NCBI RefSeq assembly: GCF_024448985.1
Contig: NZ_JAMOII010000006.1
Coordinates: 62,001 to 126,000, forward strand
Origin: Stutzerimonas stutzeri
Lineage (GTDB): Bacteria; Pseudomonadota; Gammaproteobacteria; Pseudomonadales; Pseudomonadaceae
DNA length: 64,000 nt
Direction: 5' to 3'
The position numbers were made by a program, and so were the translations under genes. The notes beneath the pieces are model-generated. The model ran no database searches and was not told the DNA's origin. It saw only the letters and a list, made by a program, of their open reading frames with translations. This document shows positions 17,480-30,765 of this stretch, piece after piece (positions within the stretch are counted from its first letter, which is position 1; each line of letters opens with the position of its first letter).

Positions 17480-18481
17480 TCAGCCTGGCTGGCGTTTCCA
17501 ACGTTTCGAGCGCCACTCGTTCTGCTGCGCTTCGTTCAGGAAAGTCCAGGCGACAAAGCGGCTGCGCTTCTGTCCTTGAGACATGTCAGAGACCTGTATC
17601 TGTTGGGCGCCGAGTTTTTTCAGCCGTGCCTGCAGCGGTTGCACATTACCCGCCTTGGATACCAACGTACTGAACCAGCAGACTTGCTCTGCCACGCCAC
17701 GGCTTTCGTCCGCCATTCGAGCGATAAAAGCCGCTTCCCCGCCTTCACACCAGAGCTCCGCTGCCTGGCCGCCGAAGTTCAGTGCCGGAAGCTTGCGCTT
17801 CGGGTCGAGCTTGCCGAGGTTGCGCCACTTGCGCTGGCTGCCGCTGTTGGCTTCGGCCTGCGAGGCATGGAAAGGCGGGTTGCAGAGCGTGATGTCGAAT
17901 CGGTCGTCAGGCTGCACGAGGTTTTCGAAGATGTGTCGCGAGTCCATCTGTTGGCGCAACGTGACGCTTTTGCCGAGCCCGTTCGCTGCGACGATGGTGC
18001 GCGCCGAAGCCAGGGCGATCGCGTCGATATCCGAGCCGGTGAAGCGCCAGCCGTATTCGCGTAGACCGATCAGCGGATAGATACAGTTGGCGCCAGTGCC
18101 GATATCCAGTGCGTGGATTCTATCGCCGCGGGGGAGGTCACCAGCGTTCTGAGCGGCCAGCAGATCGGCCAGGCCATGCAGGTAGTCGGCCCGACCGGGA
18201 ATTGGCGGGCACAGGTAGCCCGCCGGAATGTCCCAATGGACGATGCCGTAGAACTGCTTGAGCAAGGCTCGGTTGAACACGCGCACCGCATCCGGGCTGG
18301 CAAAATCAATGCTCTGTTTGCCGTATGGGTTGAGAATCACGTACTCGGCCAGCTCCGGACTGGCAGCAATCAGCGCAGGAAAATCGTAGCGCCCGATGTG
18401 GCGATTGCGTGGATGCAGGGTGGCTTTGCCACTGGCCAGCTTGGCGATGCGTGATTGGCTATTGGCTTTGGGGGTGTTCAT
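17480..18481 (-). CDS. rlmF: 23S rRNA m6A1618 methyltransferase RlmF
   Basis: A 333-residue SAM-dependent enzyme that methylates N6 of A1618 in 23S rRNA. The signature start [17 protein letters not shown], the SAM-binding block [16 protein letters not shown] and the catalytic NPPF motif (LCNPPFHAS) are present. I chose the ATG at 18481 because homologues have about 10-25 residues before LHPRN; the frame also allows an ATG at 18511, 14 bp after the upstream MFS stop. Neither has a strong ribosome-binding site. It is probably co-transcribed with the upstream transporter. Confidence 0.9.
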   Translation of the reverse strand: MNTPKANSQSRIAKLASGKATLHPRNRHIGRYDFPALIAASPELAEYVILNPYGKQSIDFASPDAVRVFNRALLKQFYGIVHWDIPAGYLCPPIPGRADYLHGLADLLAAQNAGDLPRGDRIHALDIGTGANCIYPLIGLREYGWRFTGSDIDAIALASARTIVAANGLGKSVTLRQQMDSRHIFENLVQPDDRFDITLCNPPFHASQAEANSGSQRKWRNLGKLDPKRKLPALNFGGQAAELWCEGGEAAFIARMADESRGVAEQVCWFSTLVSKAGNVQPLQARLKKLGAQQIQVSDMSQGQKRSRFVAWTFLNEAQQNEWRSKRWKRQPG

Positions 18482-18524
18482 GTTCGGCTGCTGTAACGAT
18501 GAAGTCGGCATTGTCCCACAGCTT

Positions 18525-19694
18525 TCAGGCGCGGCGTGGGACCAGCAGCATCCAGATCAACCCCCATAGCAGCGCGCCGGCGCCAAGCCAAAAGGCGCTG
18601 TGCAGGCTGCCGCCCATGCCCATCCAGACGCTGGTCAGCCAGGGAGCGGCGAGTTGCGTCAGGCCGTAAAAGGCGATCAGCGCGGCAGATAGGCGCGGGC
18701 CCTGATGTGGATGCAGCGTGCGCGCCAGCCGCTGGGTCAGCAGCACCGTGCCGAGAAACGTACCGCCGACCAGCACGGCGCAGAGCAAAATGCCCGGTGC
18801 CCCCGGCAGCAGCAGCGCTGCCAGCACGCCGATCAGTTGGGTGACATAGCTCAAACGCAGCGCCCGGACATCGCCAAGCAGGGCGCCCAACCGATTCCAC
18901 AACCAGGGTGAGGGAAGCGTTGCGAGCGCCACCACCAGCCAACTGCTTTCGATGAGGAAGTCGCCGGGCTCCACCTGCAGCCGCGCCACCATCGGCAGAA
19001 AGGTCATCGGCAGGATATAGCCCATGCCAGCGCCGGCATAGGCCAAAAACAGCGGTATGCTGGCGCGATCCAGCAGCCGTCCGCTGCGGGTATGCGCGGC
19101 GTCTTCCGTCGTTGTGTCCTCGGGTATGTCCAGCCGCGCCAGTTGGCGCCAGCCCCACCAAGCCAGCGGAATTGAAAGCAACGCCGCCGGCCACCAACGA
19201 TCGGCACCTGCCAGCACGCCGTTGCTCAGGCTTACCAGCAGACTGGAAAGGATCAGCCCAACGCAAACCCCCAGATACACCAGACCGCTGGATGACACGC
19301 GCCGATGCCGCGCAAGCCATTCCAGAACCAGCGAAGGGGCCTGAACGAACACTAACCCGTTGCTGATGCCATTGAGCAGACGCAGCGCCGAAAGCGACTC
19401 CGCTGACTCGGCCTGGGTCTGTGCCAGGGTGGTCAGCCCGTGCACTATCAACGCCCAAGGCAGGCTTCGGCGGATCTGCGTCACCCGATGCCAGCGCAAC
19501 GCCAGCAGCGCGCCGATCAGGTAGCCGAGGTAGTTCCAACTGGCGATGCTCGCGCCTTGTTGCACGGTTAACAGCCCGTCTTCCACCAGCCACGGCAGTA
19601 GCGGCGTATAGACGAAACGACCGAGGCCGTGAACGACGAGCAACAGCGTGGCTCCGGCCAGCAGGACAGGGAATAGGGCGGGGCGTTGGGTCAT
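18525..19694 (-). CDS. YbfB/YjiJ family MFS transporter
   Basis: A 389-residue inner-membrane protein with 12 hydrophobic segments. Its features match the YbfB/YjiJ branch of MFS proteins (MFS_4): [20 protein letters not shown] at the first periplasmic loop, [15 protein letters not shown] in segment 2 and [20 protein letters not shown] in the second half. The substrate is unknown. It lies directly upstream of rlmF on the same strand. Confidence 0.85.
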   Translation of the reverse strand: MTQRPALFPVLLAGATLLLVVHGLGRFVYTPLLPWLVEDGLLTVQQGASIASWNYLGYLIGALLALRWHRVTQIRRSLPWALIVHGLTTLAQTQAESAESLSALRLLNGISNGLVFVQAPSLVLEWLARHRRVSSSGLVYLGVCVGLILSSLLVSLSNGVLAGADRWWPAALLSIPLAWWGWRQLARLDIPEDTTTEDAAHTRSGRLLDRASIPLFLAYAGAGMGYILPMTFLPMVARLQVEPGDFLIESSWLVVALATLPSPWLWNRLGALLGDVRALRLSYVTQLIGVLAALLLPGAPGILLCAVLVGGTFLGTVLLTQRLARTLHPHQGPRLSAALIAFYGLTQLAAPWLTSVWMGMGGSLHSAFWLGAGALLWGLIWMLLVPRRA

Positions 19695-19779
19695 TGATTC
19701 GGACCAGGCGAGCGTGGAGGGCGTCAGCTTAACGGCAGCATTGGTCAGGCGACCACGCTACGGATGGCTGATAGAAATT

Positions 19780-21608
19780 TCAAAGCGGGAAGAGCAGCGG
19801 CACCATTAACACCGATGTCAGCATGACCAACAAGGTGAAGGGCACACCGATGCGCACAAAATCCGCGAAACGATAGTTGCCTGGGCCAATCACCAGGGTA
19901 TTCACGGGCGAAGAAATCGGCGTCATGAACGCGGCTGAGGCGGCCAGTGCGATGATCATGGCAAAGGGGTAGGGCGATGCGCCAATCTGCTCGGCCGTAG
20001 AAATCGCCACCGGCGCCATCAATACCGCGGTTGCGGTGTTGGAGATGAACAGGCCGATGATGGCCGTGAGCAGAAACAGGCAGGCCAGCAACGCCTGAGG
20101 GCCGGAGTCGCCAAACAGGCCGATCAGCGCCGATACCGCCAGTGCTATCCCTCCTGCCTTTTCCAGCGCAAGGGCGAACGGCAGCATGCCGACGATCAGC
20201 ACCAGGCTTTGCCAGTGGATGGCCTTGTAGGCGCTGTCCATGTCGATGCAGCGGAACAGTCCCATGACCAGGCAGCCGATCAGCGCGGCGAGCACGTTAG
20301 GGACCACGCCGCTGACCATCAGCACCACCATCACGGCAAGCCCCAGCAACGCGAAGGGCGCCTGATTAGCGGCGGGCGCTACGTCATCAATCTCGGCGGG
20401 CAGGCTCAGGACCAGGAAATCACGGCGCATGCCTTGCAGGCGATGTATGTGTTTCCAGCCGCCGGCAACCAGCAGGGTGTCGGCGGGTTTGAGTTTTTCA
20501 TCGACCAGCAAGCCTTGCAGCGCCTCGTGGTTGCGCCGCAGACCGACTACGTTGAGCTTGTGCTTTGAGCGGAAGCCCAGCTCCTGAATGGTCTTGCCGG
20601 GCAGACGCGAGTCCGGCGGCAGCGCCACCTCCGCCAGGCCCAGCTCGCGGGAATGATCGCCATAGTAGGAAGTGTTGAGCTGCAGCGGCTCGAGCCCCAG
20701 TTCGTCGTAAGCGCCAAGCAGCCCGATCGCCGGGCTCGCCAGGTCAACCAGCAATACGTCCCCCACAAGCAATTGGGTATTGCCAGTGGCGATCAGCAAC
20801 AGGCGGCGGAAACGCTGTTGGCGTTCGATGCCAATAACATTGATGCCGTACTGGGAGCGAAGTCGCAGCTCGTCGAGTGCCTGGTTGGCCAGCGGCGATG
20901 CGGGCAGTACGCGAAGACGGCGTTCTCGTTCGGGTAGCCGGTAGCGTTGGGCCAGGGCCGCGAGCGTGTCGCGGGGTTCGACAGTGCTGTCAGGATCGCT
21001 CGACTGCCCAAGCCAGCGCCGCGCCAGCAGCATGTAGGCGATGCCTAGCAGCAGGATGGCCAGCCCGATGGGCGCAAAGCTGAAAAAGGCGAAGCCATCC
21101 AGGCCGGCGCGTCGTAGCTCACTGTGCACCACCATGTTCGGCGGTGTGGCGACCAGCGTAAGCATGCCGCTCATCAATCCGGCGAACGCCAACGGCATCA
21201 TCAGGCGGCGCGGCGATACATTCATCTTTGCAGCGATGCTCAGCACCACCGGAATGAAGATGCGACCACGCCGGTCGAGCTCATCACCGAGCCCAGTCCG
21301 GCAACGGCAAGCATCAGCAGTACCAACAGGCGTGTCTCGCTGCTCCCTGCCGAGCGCATCAGCCACTCGCCCAGGCGATAAGCGATGCCGGTGCGGACCA
21401 GACCGTTGCCGATCACGAACAGCGCGGCGATCAGTACGATGCTTGGATCGCTGAAACCGGCCAGTGCTTCGGAAACGCTAAGGATTCCGGTCAGCGGAAG
21501 GGCGATCATGGCCAGCAGCGCGACGACATCCATCCGCGGCCGGTTGAGGAGGAACAGTCCGACGCAGGTGGCCAGCAACGCCAAGACCAGCAACAGATCG
21601 ACATTCAT
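19780..21608 (-). pseudogene. SLC13-type permease with TrkA-C domains, frameshifted
   Basis: Two overlapping frames make one protein of about 609 residues. The first 122 codons start at ATG 21608 ([17 protein letters not shown]) and run to [13 protein letters not shown], then leave frame. The other frame continues exactly there ([20 protein letters not shown]) to the stop at 19780. Restoring one base near 21262 joins them. The joined protein has the SLC13/DASS layout: membrane half, two RCK_C (TrkA-C) domains around the middle, membrane half with SNTATAVLMAP and TPISSPVNTLV. Homologues carry sulfate or dicarboxylates. Either the gene is inactive or there is a sequencing error. Confidence 0.8.
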
Positions 21609-21620
21609 GCTGAACGGCGG

Positions 21621-21917
21621 TCAGGGGTAGCCGAGAACTGATTTGAGCTGGTGCAGGTTGCGCTCGATCCAATGGCGGTCGATCGCGCCCCAGTCATGGA
21701 TGCGGTATTGACCGGCGTTATGCCGCTCGCCGTCCTCCTGGGCGAAGCGGCAGTCGATATCGAGATCGGCCAGTGCGGTCAGGGTGTCTTGGGCTGTGCG
21801 CCTCGGCATCCCGGTAGCGGCGACCAGCGCGGGCACGCTGGTGGCTGCACCGGTATCGATCAGCCAGGCGACGTAGAGTCGACGGTAGAAACTGCTTCTG
21901 GTTTTGCTGACAGTCAT
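21621..21917 (-). CDS. Small winged-helix DNA-binding protein
   Basis: A 98-residue protein that is essentially one helix-turn-helix domain. It has RSSFYRRLYVAWLIDTG, then the recognition region ATGMPRRTAQDTLTALADLD and the wing QYRIHDWGAIDRHWIE. It resembles a conserved Pseudomonas family of small HTH proteins. ATG 21917 has GGAA 8 bases upstream; a GTG lies one codon earlier. The stop is 12 bp before the start of the frameshifted permease, so the two are probably co-transcribed and the protein may regulate it. Confidence 0.75.
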   Translation of the reverse strand: MTVSKTRSSFYRRLYVAWLIDTGAATSVPALVAATGMPRRTAQDTLTALADLDIDCRFAQEDGERHNAGQYRIHDWGAIDRHWIERNLHQLKSVLGYP

Positions 21918-21992
21918 CACGGTTCCATGACAGTAGTTCTGTGCTGTTGAGCCTGTGCGAAGGCTTCAACGGCACAGAACGAGGCGTATCGA

Positions 21993-22211
21993 TTAACAGG
22001 CCGTTGAAGAACGTTAGCTAGGCAGGCAAGACAAGGCAAAAACAGGCGAGGAAGCGGACCGGGCTCGCGTACGAGCTTAGGTGTTCTAAATGAGCATTAC
22101 TCACTTCGTTCGCCCTTCGGGCCGCGCTGAAGCGCGTTAGCCGCAAGCGGCTTGCCGAGCCTATTTTTAACGCAGTCTTGCCAACGCAGGTAGTTTTCAA
22201 CGGCCTGTTAA
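21993..22211 (-). mobile_element. MITE-like element, family 1, copy 2
   Basis: A 219-bp element with perfect 16-bp terminal inverted repeats: TTAACAGGCCGTTGAA at 21993-22008 and TTCAACGGCCTGTTAA at 22196-22211. The outer TTAA may be a target duplication or part of the ends. It has no ORF. Read on the minus strand it matches copy 1 at 5555-5775. Its right end contains the stop codon of nhaD (TAA on the minus strand at 22210-22208). No transposase is present, so any movement would need one acting in trans. Confidence 0.8.
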
Positions 22212-23590
22212 CGCAGCGCGAGCATCCCGATGTAGGTAACGGCGCCGGCCGTATAGCCGATGAAGGCCAGCAGGCTGACCCGCCTGATATACCAGGTGAA
22301 GCTGATCTTCTCCATGCCCATCGCTGCAACACCCGCCGCTGAGCCGATGATAAGCGTGCTACCGCCGGTGCCGGCGCAGTAGGCGAGCATTTCCCAGAAG
22401 TTGCCATCGACAACAAATTGCGAGAGCCATGCCGTTTCGTCAGCCGCGGCTTCTGCAAGCATAGCCGGGCTGACAAGCGGGTACATTTTCATCGAGCCGG
22501 CAACCAGCGGCACGTTGTCGACTACAGCCGATAGCAGGCCGATGGCGTAGTTGATGGGGTAGATGTGGCCCATCGTTTCGCGTAGCGCCGTAGCGACCTG
22601 GGTCAGGTGACCGGCAGTCGCCAGTGCCGCGACCGCCAGGAGAATACCGAGGAAGAACAGCACGCTGGGGGTATCGACCTTGCGCAGCACGCCGACGACC
22701 GAGAGCGGATGTTTGTCCTCATCGTTCTTATGGCGATGGATGAACTCCGTGATGATCCAGAGCACGCCCAGGCCGAAGAGGATGCCCATATAGGGCGGCA
22801 GGTGTGTCACGGTCTTGAAGATTGGGACGAATAGCAGGGCACCGAGGCCGAGCGCCAGCACCAAGTTGCGCTCGAAGGGAGTGGTAGCGGGCGGAACCTT
22901 CTCGGCCAGGTGGGCGCGCGCACGTGGCCGCGGCGCCTCGCCACGCAAGCGGAAGCTGAGGATGATCAATGGCACCAACAGGCAGACTAGACTCGGCAGG
23001 AACAGGCCCGTGATGACGCTGGAGGCGGTGATCTGGCCGCCGATCCAGAGCATGGTGGTGGTCACGTCGCCAATCGGCGACCAGGCGCCTCCGGCATTGG
23101 CAGCGATCACCACGATACCTACATAGAGCCAGCGCTCGGGGCGGCCGCGGATCAGTTTGCGTAGCAGCGACACCATAACGATCGTAGTGGTCAGGTTGTC
23201 CAGCGCCGCAGACAGGAAGAAGGTCAGGAAGCCGACAATCCACAGCAGATGCACACGCTTGCGCGTCTGGATGCGATCGGTGATCGCCTTGAAGCCCTCG
23301 TGGGAGTCGATCAACTCAACGATGGTCATCGCGCCAAGTAGAAAGAAAAGGATTTCCGAGATTTCGCCGAGGTGGTGGCGCAACGATTCGACCACCACGG
23401 CCGATGAGTCGCCTGGATCATGACTGCCTGGTTGCAGCAGCGGCAGAATGCTGTCCGCGCCCAATATCAGTACGGTCCAGGTCAGCACTGCGGTGAGCAG
23501 CGCGGCGGCGGCTTTGTCGATCTTGAGTGGGTGTTCGAAGGCTATACAGAGATAGCCCAGAACAAACACAACAGCCATGAGTGCATACAT
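22208..23590 (-). CDS. nhaD: Na+/H+ antiporter NhaD
   Basis: A 460-residue inner-membrane protein of the NhaD family within the ion transporter superfamily. It has about 12 hydrophobic segments. Conserved blocks visible are SAALDNLTTTIVMVSLLRKL, AANAGGAWSPIGDVTTTMLW, SAVVDNVPLVAG and AYCAGTGGSTLIIGSAAG. NhaD exchanges Na+ or Li+ for protons and supports salt and alkali tolerance. The start ATG 23590 has AAGGTGGAG upstream. The stop codon lies in the terminal repeat of a MITE-like element, so the 3' boundary was set by that insertion; the family's normal C-terminus seems nearly complete. Confidence 0.93.
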   Translation of the reverse strand: MYALMAVVFVLGYLCIAFEHPLKIDKAAAALLTAVLTWTVLILGADSILPLLQPGSHDPGDSSAVVVESLRHHLGEISEILFFLLGAMTIVELIDSHEGFKAITDRIQTRKRVHLLWIVGFLTFFLSAALDNLTTTIVMVSLLRKLIRGRPERWLYVGIVVIAANAGGAWSPIGDVTTTMLWIGGQITASSVITGLFLPSLVCLLVPLIILSFRLRGEAPRPRARAHLAEKVPPATTPFERNLVLALGLGALLFVPIFKTVTHLPPYMGILFGLGVLWIITEFIHRHKNDEDKHPLSVVGVLRKVDTPSVLFFLGILLAVAALATAGHLTQVATALRETMGHIYPINYAIGLLSAVVDNVPLVAGSMKMYPLVSPAMLAEAAADETAWLSQFVVDGNFWEMLAYCAGTGGSTLIIGSAAGVAAMGMEKISFTWYIRRVSLLAFIGYTAGAVTYIGMLALR

Positions 23591-23778
23591 CGGAGGGGCT
23601 CCACCTTTGAGAAACCGGACCGGCGGTTCGGAATGCCGAATGGCTCGGTCACTGGCAGGCTCAAAATGGCGATGGGCTTTAGCGAGTGAAGTAAGTTAGA
23701 AACCGTATACGGAAAGGTAGTTACCTGCGTTTGACGGTCGCGTACGGCTGCCCGGTAGGGGCTGGCTGTGCTGCGGGC

Positions 23779-23850
23779 TTAGTTCATGTCGTAGAGCTTC
23801 TGCGTTGGCTCGGCCTGCCAGTTGTTATTCGGGATTTTGTTGTGAGACAT
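23779..23850 (-). CDS. Candidate 23-aa peptide ORF
   Basis: ATG 23850 opens a frame for MSHNKIPNNNWQAEPTQKLY followed by DMN and TAA. It is polar and Asn-rich, unlike random GC-rich DNA of this region. No good ribosome-binding site precedes it, although a GC-rich inverted repeat (CCGGCACCGCCGG) lies just upstream. Its position in the nhaD leader could fit a leader peptide. Without conservation data it stays a weak candidate. Confidence 0.25.
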   Translation of the reverse strand: MSHNKIPNNNWQAEPTQKLYDMN

Positions 23851-23897
23851 ATTGTACCGGCGGTGCCGGTTATAACTTGTCACTGATCAAGCGCGAT

Positions 23898-23981
23898 TCA
23901 ACCGGCTGGCGTTCGGTTTACGGTAAGGCTGAAGATGAAAGTGGCGCTCAAGACGAAGAGCGCTAGCAGGTGCCAGCGCAC
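23898..23981 (-). CDS. Candidate 27-aa hydrophobic peptide ORF
   Basis: From GTG 23981 the minus strand encodes VRWHLLALFVLSATFIFSLT followed by VNRTPAG and TGA: a short basic start, one membrane-spanning segment and a polar tail. GGAG lies immediately before the GTG with too little spacing for a normal start. It falls between the valS terminator hairpin and the 23-aa ORF. It could be a small membrane peptide or chance. Confidence 0.25.
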   Translation of the reverse strand: MRWHLLALFVLSATFIFSLTVNRTPAG

Positions 23982-23993
23982 TCCGTTTTGCTA

Positions 23994-24023
23994 CTGATCG
24001 CAACGGCGAGCCGCTGCGATCAG
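23994..24023 (-). terminator. Hairpin downstream of valS
   Basis: CTGATCGCAACGG (23994-24006) pairs with CCGCTGCGATCAG (24011-24023) with one mismatch and a 4-nt loop, 8 bp after the valS stop. The minus-strand tail is AGTAGCAAAAC rather than a U-run, so it may act as a transcript-stabilising or weak terminator structure. Confidence 0.5.
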
Positions 24024-24030
24024 CTATCCA

Positions 24031-26865
<2,835 letters not shown>

Positions 26866-27037
26866 TCGGCGGGACCCTTAGAACGGCTGGTCGGAAAAAC
26901 CGGAGAGTATAAAGGTAAGTACGCGAGCGGCAGAACCGCAATGGCACTTTTATCGCGCCGCGATCGAGGTGACAGCTGGTCTGGGCTGGGTTGGAAGGGT
27001 GCTATCGAAAGGCGACCTGAGTTGTCGTATCGGCAGC

Positions 27038-27400
27038 TCAGGAGCGGTGGGTCTTGATCAGTTGCTCGGCTCGAGCTTCCAGTCGATGTCGCAGCTCGGC
27101 TTCGATCTGCGGAACGAAGTCGTCGATCACTTCTTGCAAGATCAATTGTGCAGCGGTGCGCAATTCGAGATCGAGATGGCGCTCGGCCAGGGTACGAAAC
27201 GCCGTACGGACGGCGGGTTCGCGGGGCTCCGGCTCTGGCTGGCTTGTCGCGGAAGCTGCGGGTTGGACTATTTCCGAGAGCACAGGGATGCTGTCCGGAT
27301 CCAGTGTCTCGCTCAACACGGGCGGGTCCTGATCTCCTAGCAGCGCACGGATGGACTCCAGGTCGTCGAGTAGATGGGTGGGTTTCGGCGTTTGCGTCAT
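27038..27400 (-). CDS. Conserved hypothetical protein between holC and valS (PA3833-like)
   Basis: A 120-residue soluble protein with a Pro/Glu-rich N-terminal half (SEIVQPAASATSQPEPEPRE) and a helical C-terminal half (RTLAERHLDLELRTAAQLIL, then DDFVPQIEAELRHRLEARAE). Pseudomonas genomes commonly carry a small hypothetical gene at this position between holC and valS. The C-terminal part suggests a helical interaction module. No function is known to me. The ribosome-binding site is weak. Confidence 0.75.
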   Translation of the reverse strand: MTQTPKPTHLLDDLESIRALLGDQDPPVLSETLDPDSIPVLSEIVQPAASATSQPEPEPREPAVRTAFRTLAERHLDLELRTAAQLILQEVIDDFVPQIEAELRHRLEARAEQLIKTHRS

Positions 27401-27527
27401 GTACGGTGGTTTCCGGAGATTAAGCGCCCAGGTGATCGTGGCGCTCCTTAAACTGGATGAGCCCGATGCCTATCGTTGTTGACTCGTCGATAAGGCGATG
27501 AGTTCGCCGAACCCAGCGGCACTGGCG

Positions 27528-27947
27528 CTACAGTTCGACTCGCTTCGGTTCATAGCCACGTTGCCGATAGAGGCGGAAATTGTCCCGGCAAAGCTCTAGT
27601 AGCTCCGGTTGCTGGTTGACGATCTCGATCACACGGCTGAATTGATCAGTATGTGGCGACAGCGTCGGTGCCAGATTGATCAGCAGACCTTGCGCGGTGG
27701 CGGGTGGTTGCTCCGTACCGACCACCACCGGCGCATGCGGATCGTCCTCATGCAGCTCGTGCGGTATGAAGCGTTCGGCGCGAAAGCTCCAGAGCAACTC
27801 GTCCAGCTCGCCGCACTGCTGGCTGTCGTCGCAACGAATGAACACCGGCATTCCGTGCTGCCAGCCCTTGCTCGCCAGCAGGCAGGCCGCCCTGGCACGG
27901 CCTGCCGGTTCGCTATCGGGCAACACGTAGAACTCGACCCGTGTCAT
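27528..27947 (-). CDS. holC: DNA polymerase III subunit chi
   Basis: A 139-residue replisome subunit. With psi it forms part of the clamp-loader complex and binds single-strand DNA-binding protein. Family features: start MTRVEFYVLPDSEP, CLLASKGWQHGMPVFIRCDD, LDELLWSFRAERFIPHELH and INLAPTLSPHTDQFSRVIEIV. ATG 27947 has CAGGA upstream; the gene begins 22 bp after the pepA stop, so pepA and holC are likely one transcript. Downstream 27401-27527 holds nothing recognisable. Confidence 0.93.
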   Translation of the reverse strand: MTRVEFYVLPDSEPAGRARAACLLASKGWQHGMPVFIRCDDSQQCGELDELLWSFRAERFIPHELHEDDPHAPVVVGTEQPPATAQGLLINLAPTLSPHTDQFSRVIEIVNQQPELLELCRDNFRLYRQRGYEPKRVEL

Positions 27948-27969
27948 GTCCTGTTCCCGCTCGCCTGTC

Positions 27970-29595
<1,626 letters not shown>

Positions 29596-29643
29596 CTAGT
29601 TTGAGCGTAGCCGCCGGAGCCTGACAACCCTGGAGTGTCCGGT

Positions 29644-30765
29644 TTGATCGTCTTTCGTTACCTGTCCCGTGAGCTTCTGGTCACCTTGAGCGCCGTCAGT
29701 GCCGTGCTGCTGGTGATCATCATGAGTGGACGCTTCATCAAATACCTTGCGCAGGCTGCGCAGGGGCTTCTCGATCCGGGCGTGCTGCTGATGATCATGG
29801 GATTCCGCCTGCCCGGGTTTCTACAACTGATTCTGCCGCTGGGCCTGTTTCTCGGCATTTTGCTTGCCTACGGCCGGCTCTATCTCGATAGCGAGATGAC
29901 CGTTCTTTCCGCCACCGGCATGAGCCAGCGTCGCCTGCTGGTTTATAGTCTGGCGCCGGCCGCGCTGATCGCCGCGCTGGTTGGCTGGCTGAGCCTCGGC
30001 CTGGCACCGCAGGGGGTGGCTGAGGTTGATCGAATCCTCAATGAACAGGACTCGCTGACCGAGTTCGATACGCTGGTGCCTGGACGTTTTCAGACCTTGC
30101 GCGACGGAACCCGTGTGACCTATACCCGCGAGCTGACCGATGATCGCACTGAGCTGGCCGGCGTGTTCATTTCAGAGACCAATCTTTCCAGCGCAACCGG
30201 TGAGAAGCGTGGCCTATCCGTGCTGGTTGCTGAAAGTGGTCGGCAGGAGATCCAGCCCGATGGAAGCCGTTACCTGATTCTGGAAAACGGTTACCGCTAT
30301 GACGGCAATCCGGGGCAGGCCAATTACCGCGCGATCCAGTACGACATTTACGGCGTGCTGCTGCCCAAGCCGGAGGTCAGCGTCGAGCTGAGTGAGCGCG
30401 AGGCAATGCCTACCAGCGAATTGCTCGGCAGCGACGACATTCGCTTGCAGTCCGAGCTGCAATGGCGTCTGTCGCTGCCGTTGCTGGTCTTCATCGTAAC
30501 CCTGCTTGCGGTGCCGCTGTCGAAGGTGAATCCGCGTCAGGGGCGCTTTCTCAAGCTACTGCCTGCAATTCTCCTGTACATGACCTATCTGGCGCTGCTG
30601 ATCGCTGCGCGTGGTTCCCTTGATAAGGGACGGATCCCCGTTGCATTGGGGCTCTGGTGGGTACATGCAATCTTCTTTGCGATAGGAATGTTGATGCTTT
30701 ACTGGGAACCGCTGAGGCTCGCCATCAGCAAGCGTCGGAGCAGGTCGGGGGTCGCTCATGCGTAA
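29644..30765 (+). CDS. lptF: LPS export permease LptF
   Basis: A 373-residue inner-membrane half of the LptB2FG ABC transporter that extracts LPS and passes it to LptC. Six membrane segments flank a periplasmic beta-jellyroll domain (about residues 130-260). The start is most likely TTG 29644, giving MIVFRYLSRELLVTL as in homologues, with GGAG 8 bases before it; an in-frame GTG at 29635 would overlap that site. The gene overlaps lptG by 8 bases, indicating coupled translation. Confidence 0.93.
   Translation: MIVFRYLSRELLVTLSAVSAVLLVIIMSGRFIKYLAQAAQGLLDPGVLLMIMGFRLPGFLQLILPLGLFLGILLAYGRLYLDSEMTVLSATGMSQRRLLVYSLAPAALIAALVGWLSLGLAPQGVAEVDRILNEQDSLTEFDTLVPGRFQTLRDGTRVTYTRELTDDRTELAGVFISETNLSSATGEKRGLSVLVAESGRQEIQPDGSRYLILENGYRYDGNPGQANYRAIQYDIYGVLLPKPEVSVELSEREAMPTSELLGSDDIRLQSELQWRLSLPLLVFIVTLLAVPLSKVNPRQGRFLKLLPAILLYMTYLALLIAARGSLDKGRIPVALGLWWVHAIFFAIGMLMLYWEPLRLAISKRRSRSGVAHA

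Larger units (their letters stand above)
23591..24030. other. 440-bp gap upstream of nhaD: leader and tiny ORFs
   Basis: This stretch holds no long ORF. The 110 bp next to nhaD can form a small hairpin (TTCGGCATTCCGAA, minus strand) and a GC-rich stem close to the ribosome-binding site. Two very short minus-strand ORFs occur at 23779-23850 and 23898-23981. Near valS there is a terminator-like hairpin (23994-24023). Ion-responsive leaders are known for other antiporter genes, but I could not match any consensus here. Confidence 0.4.
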
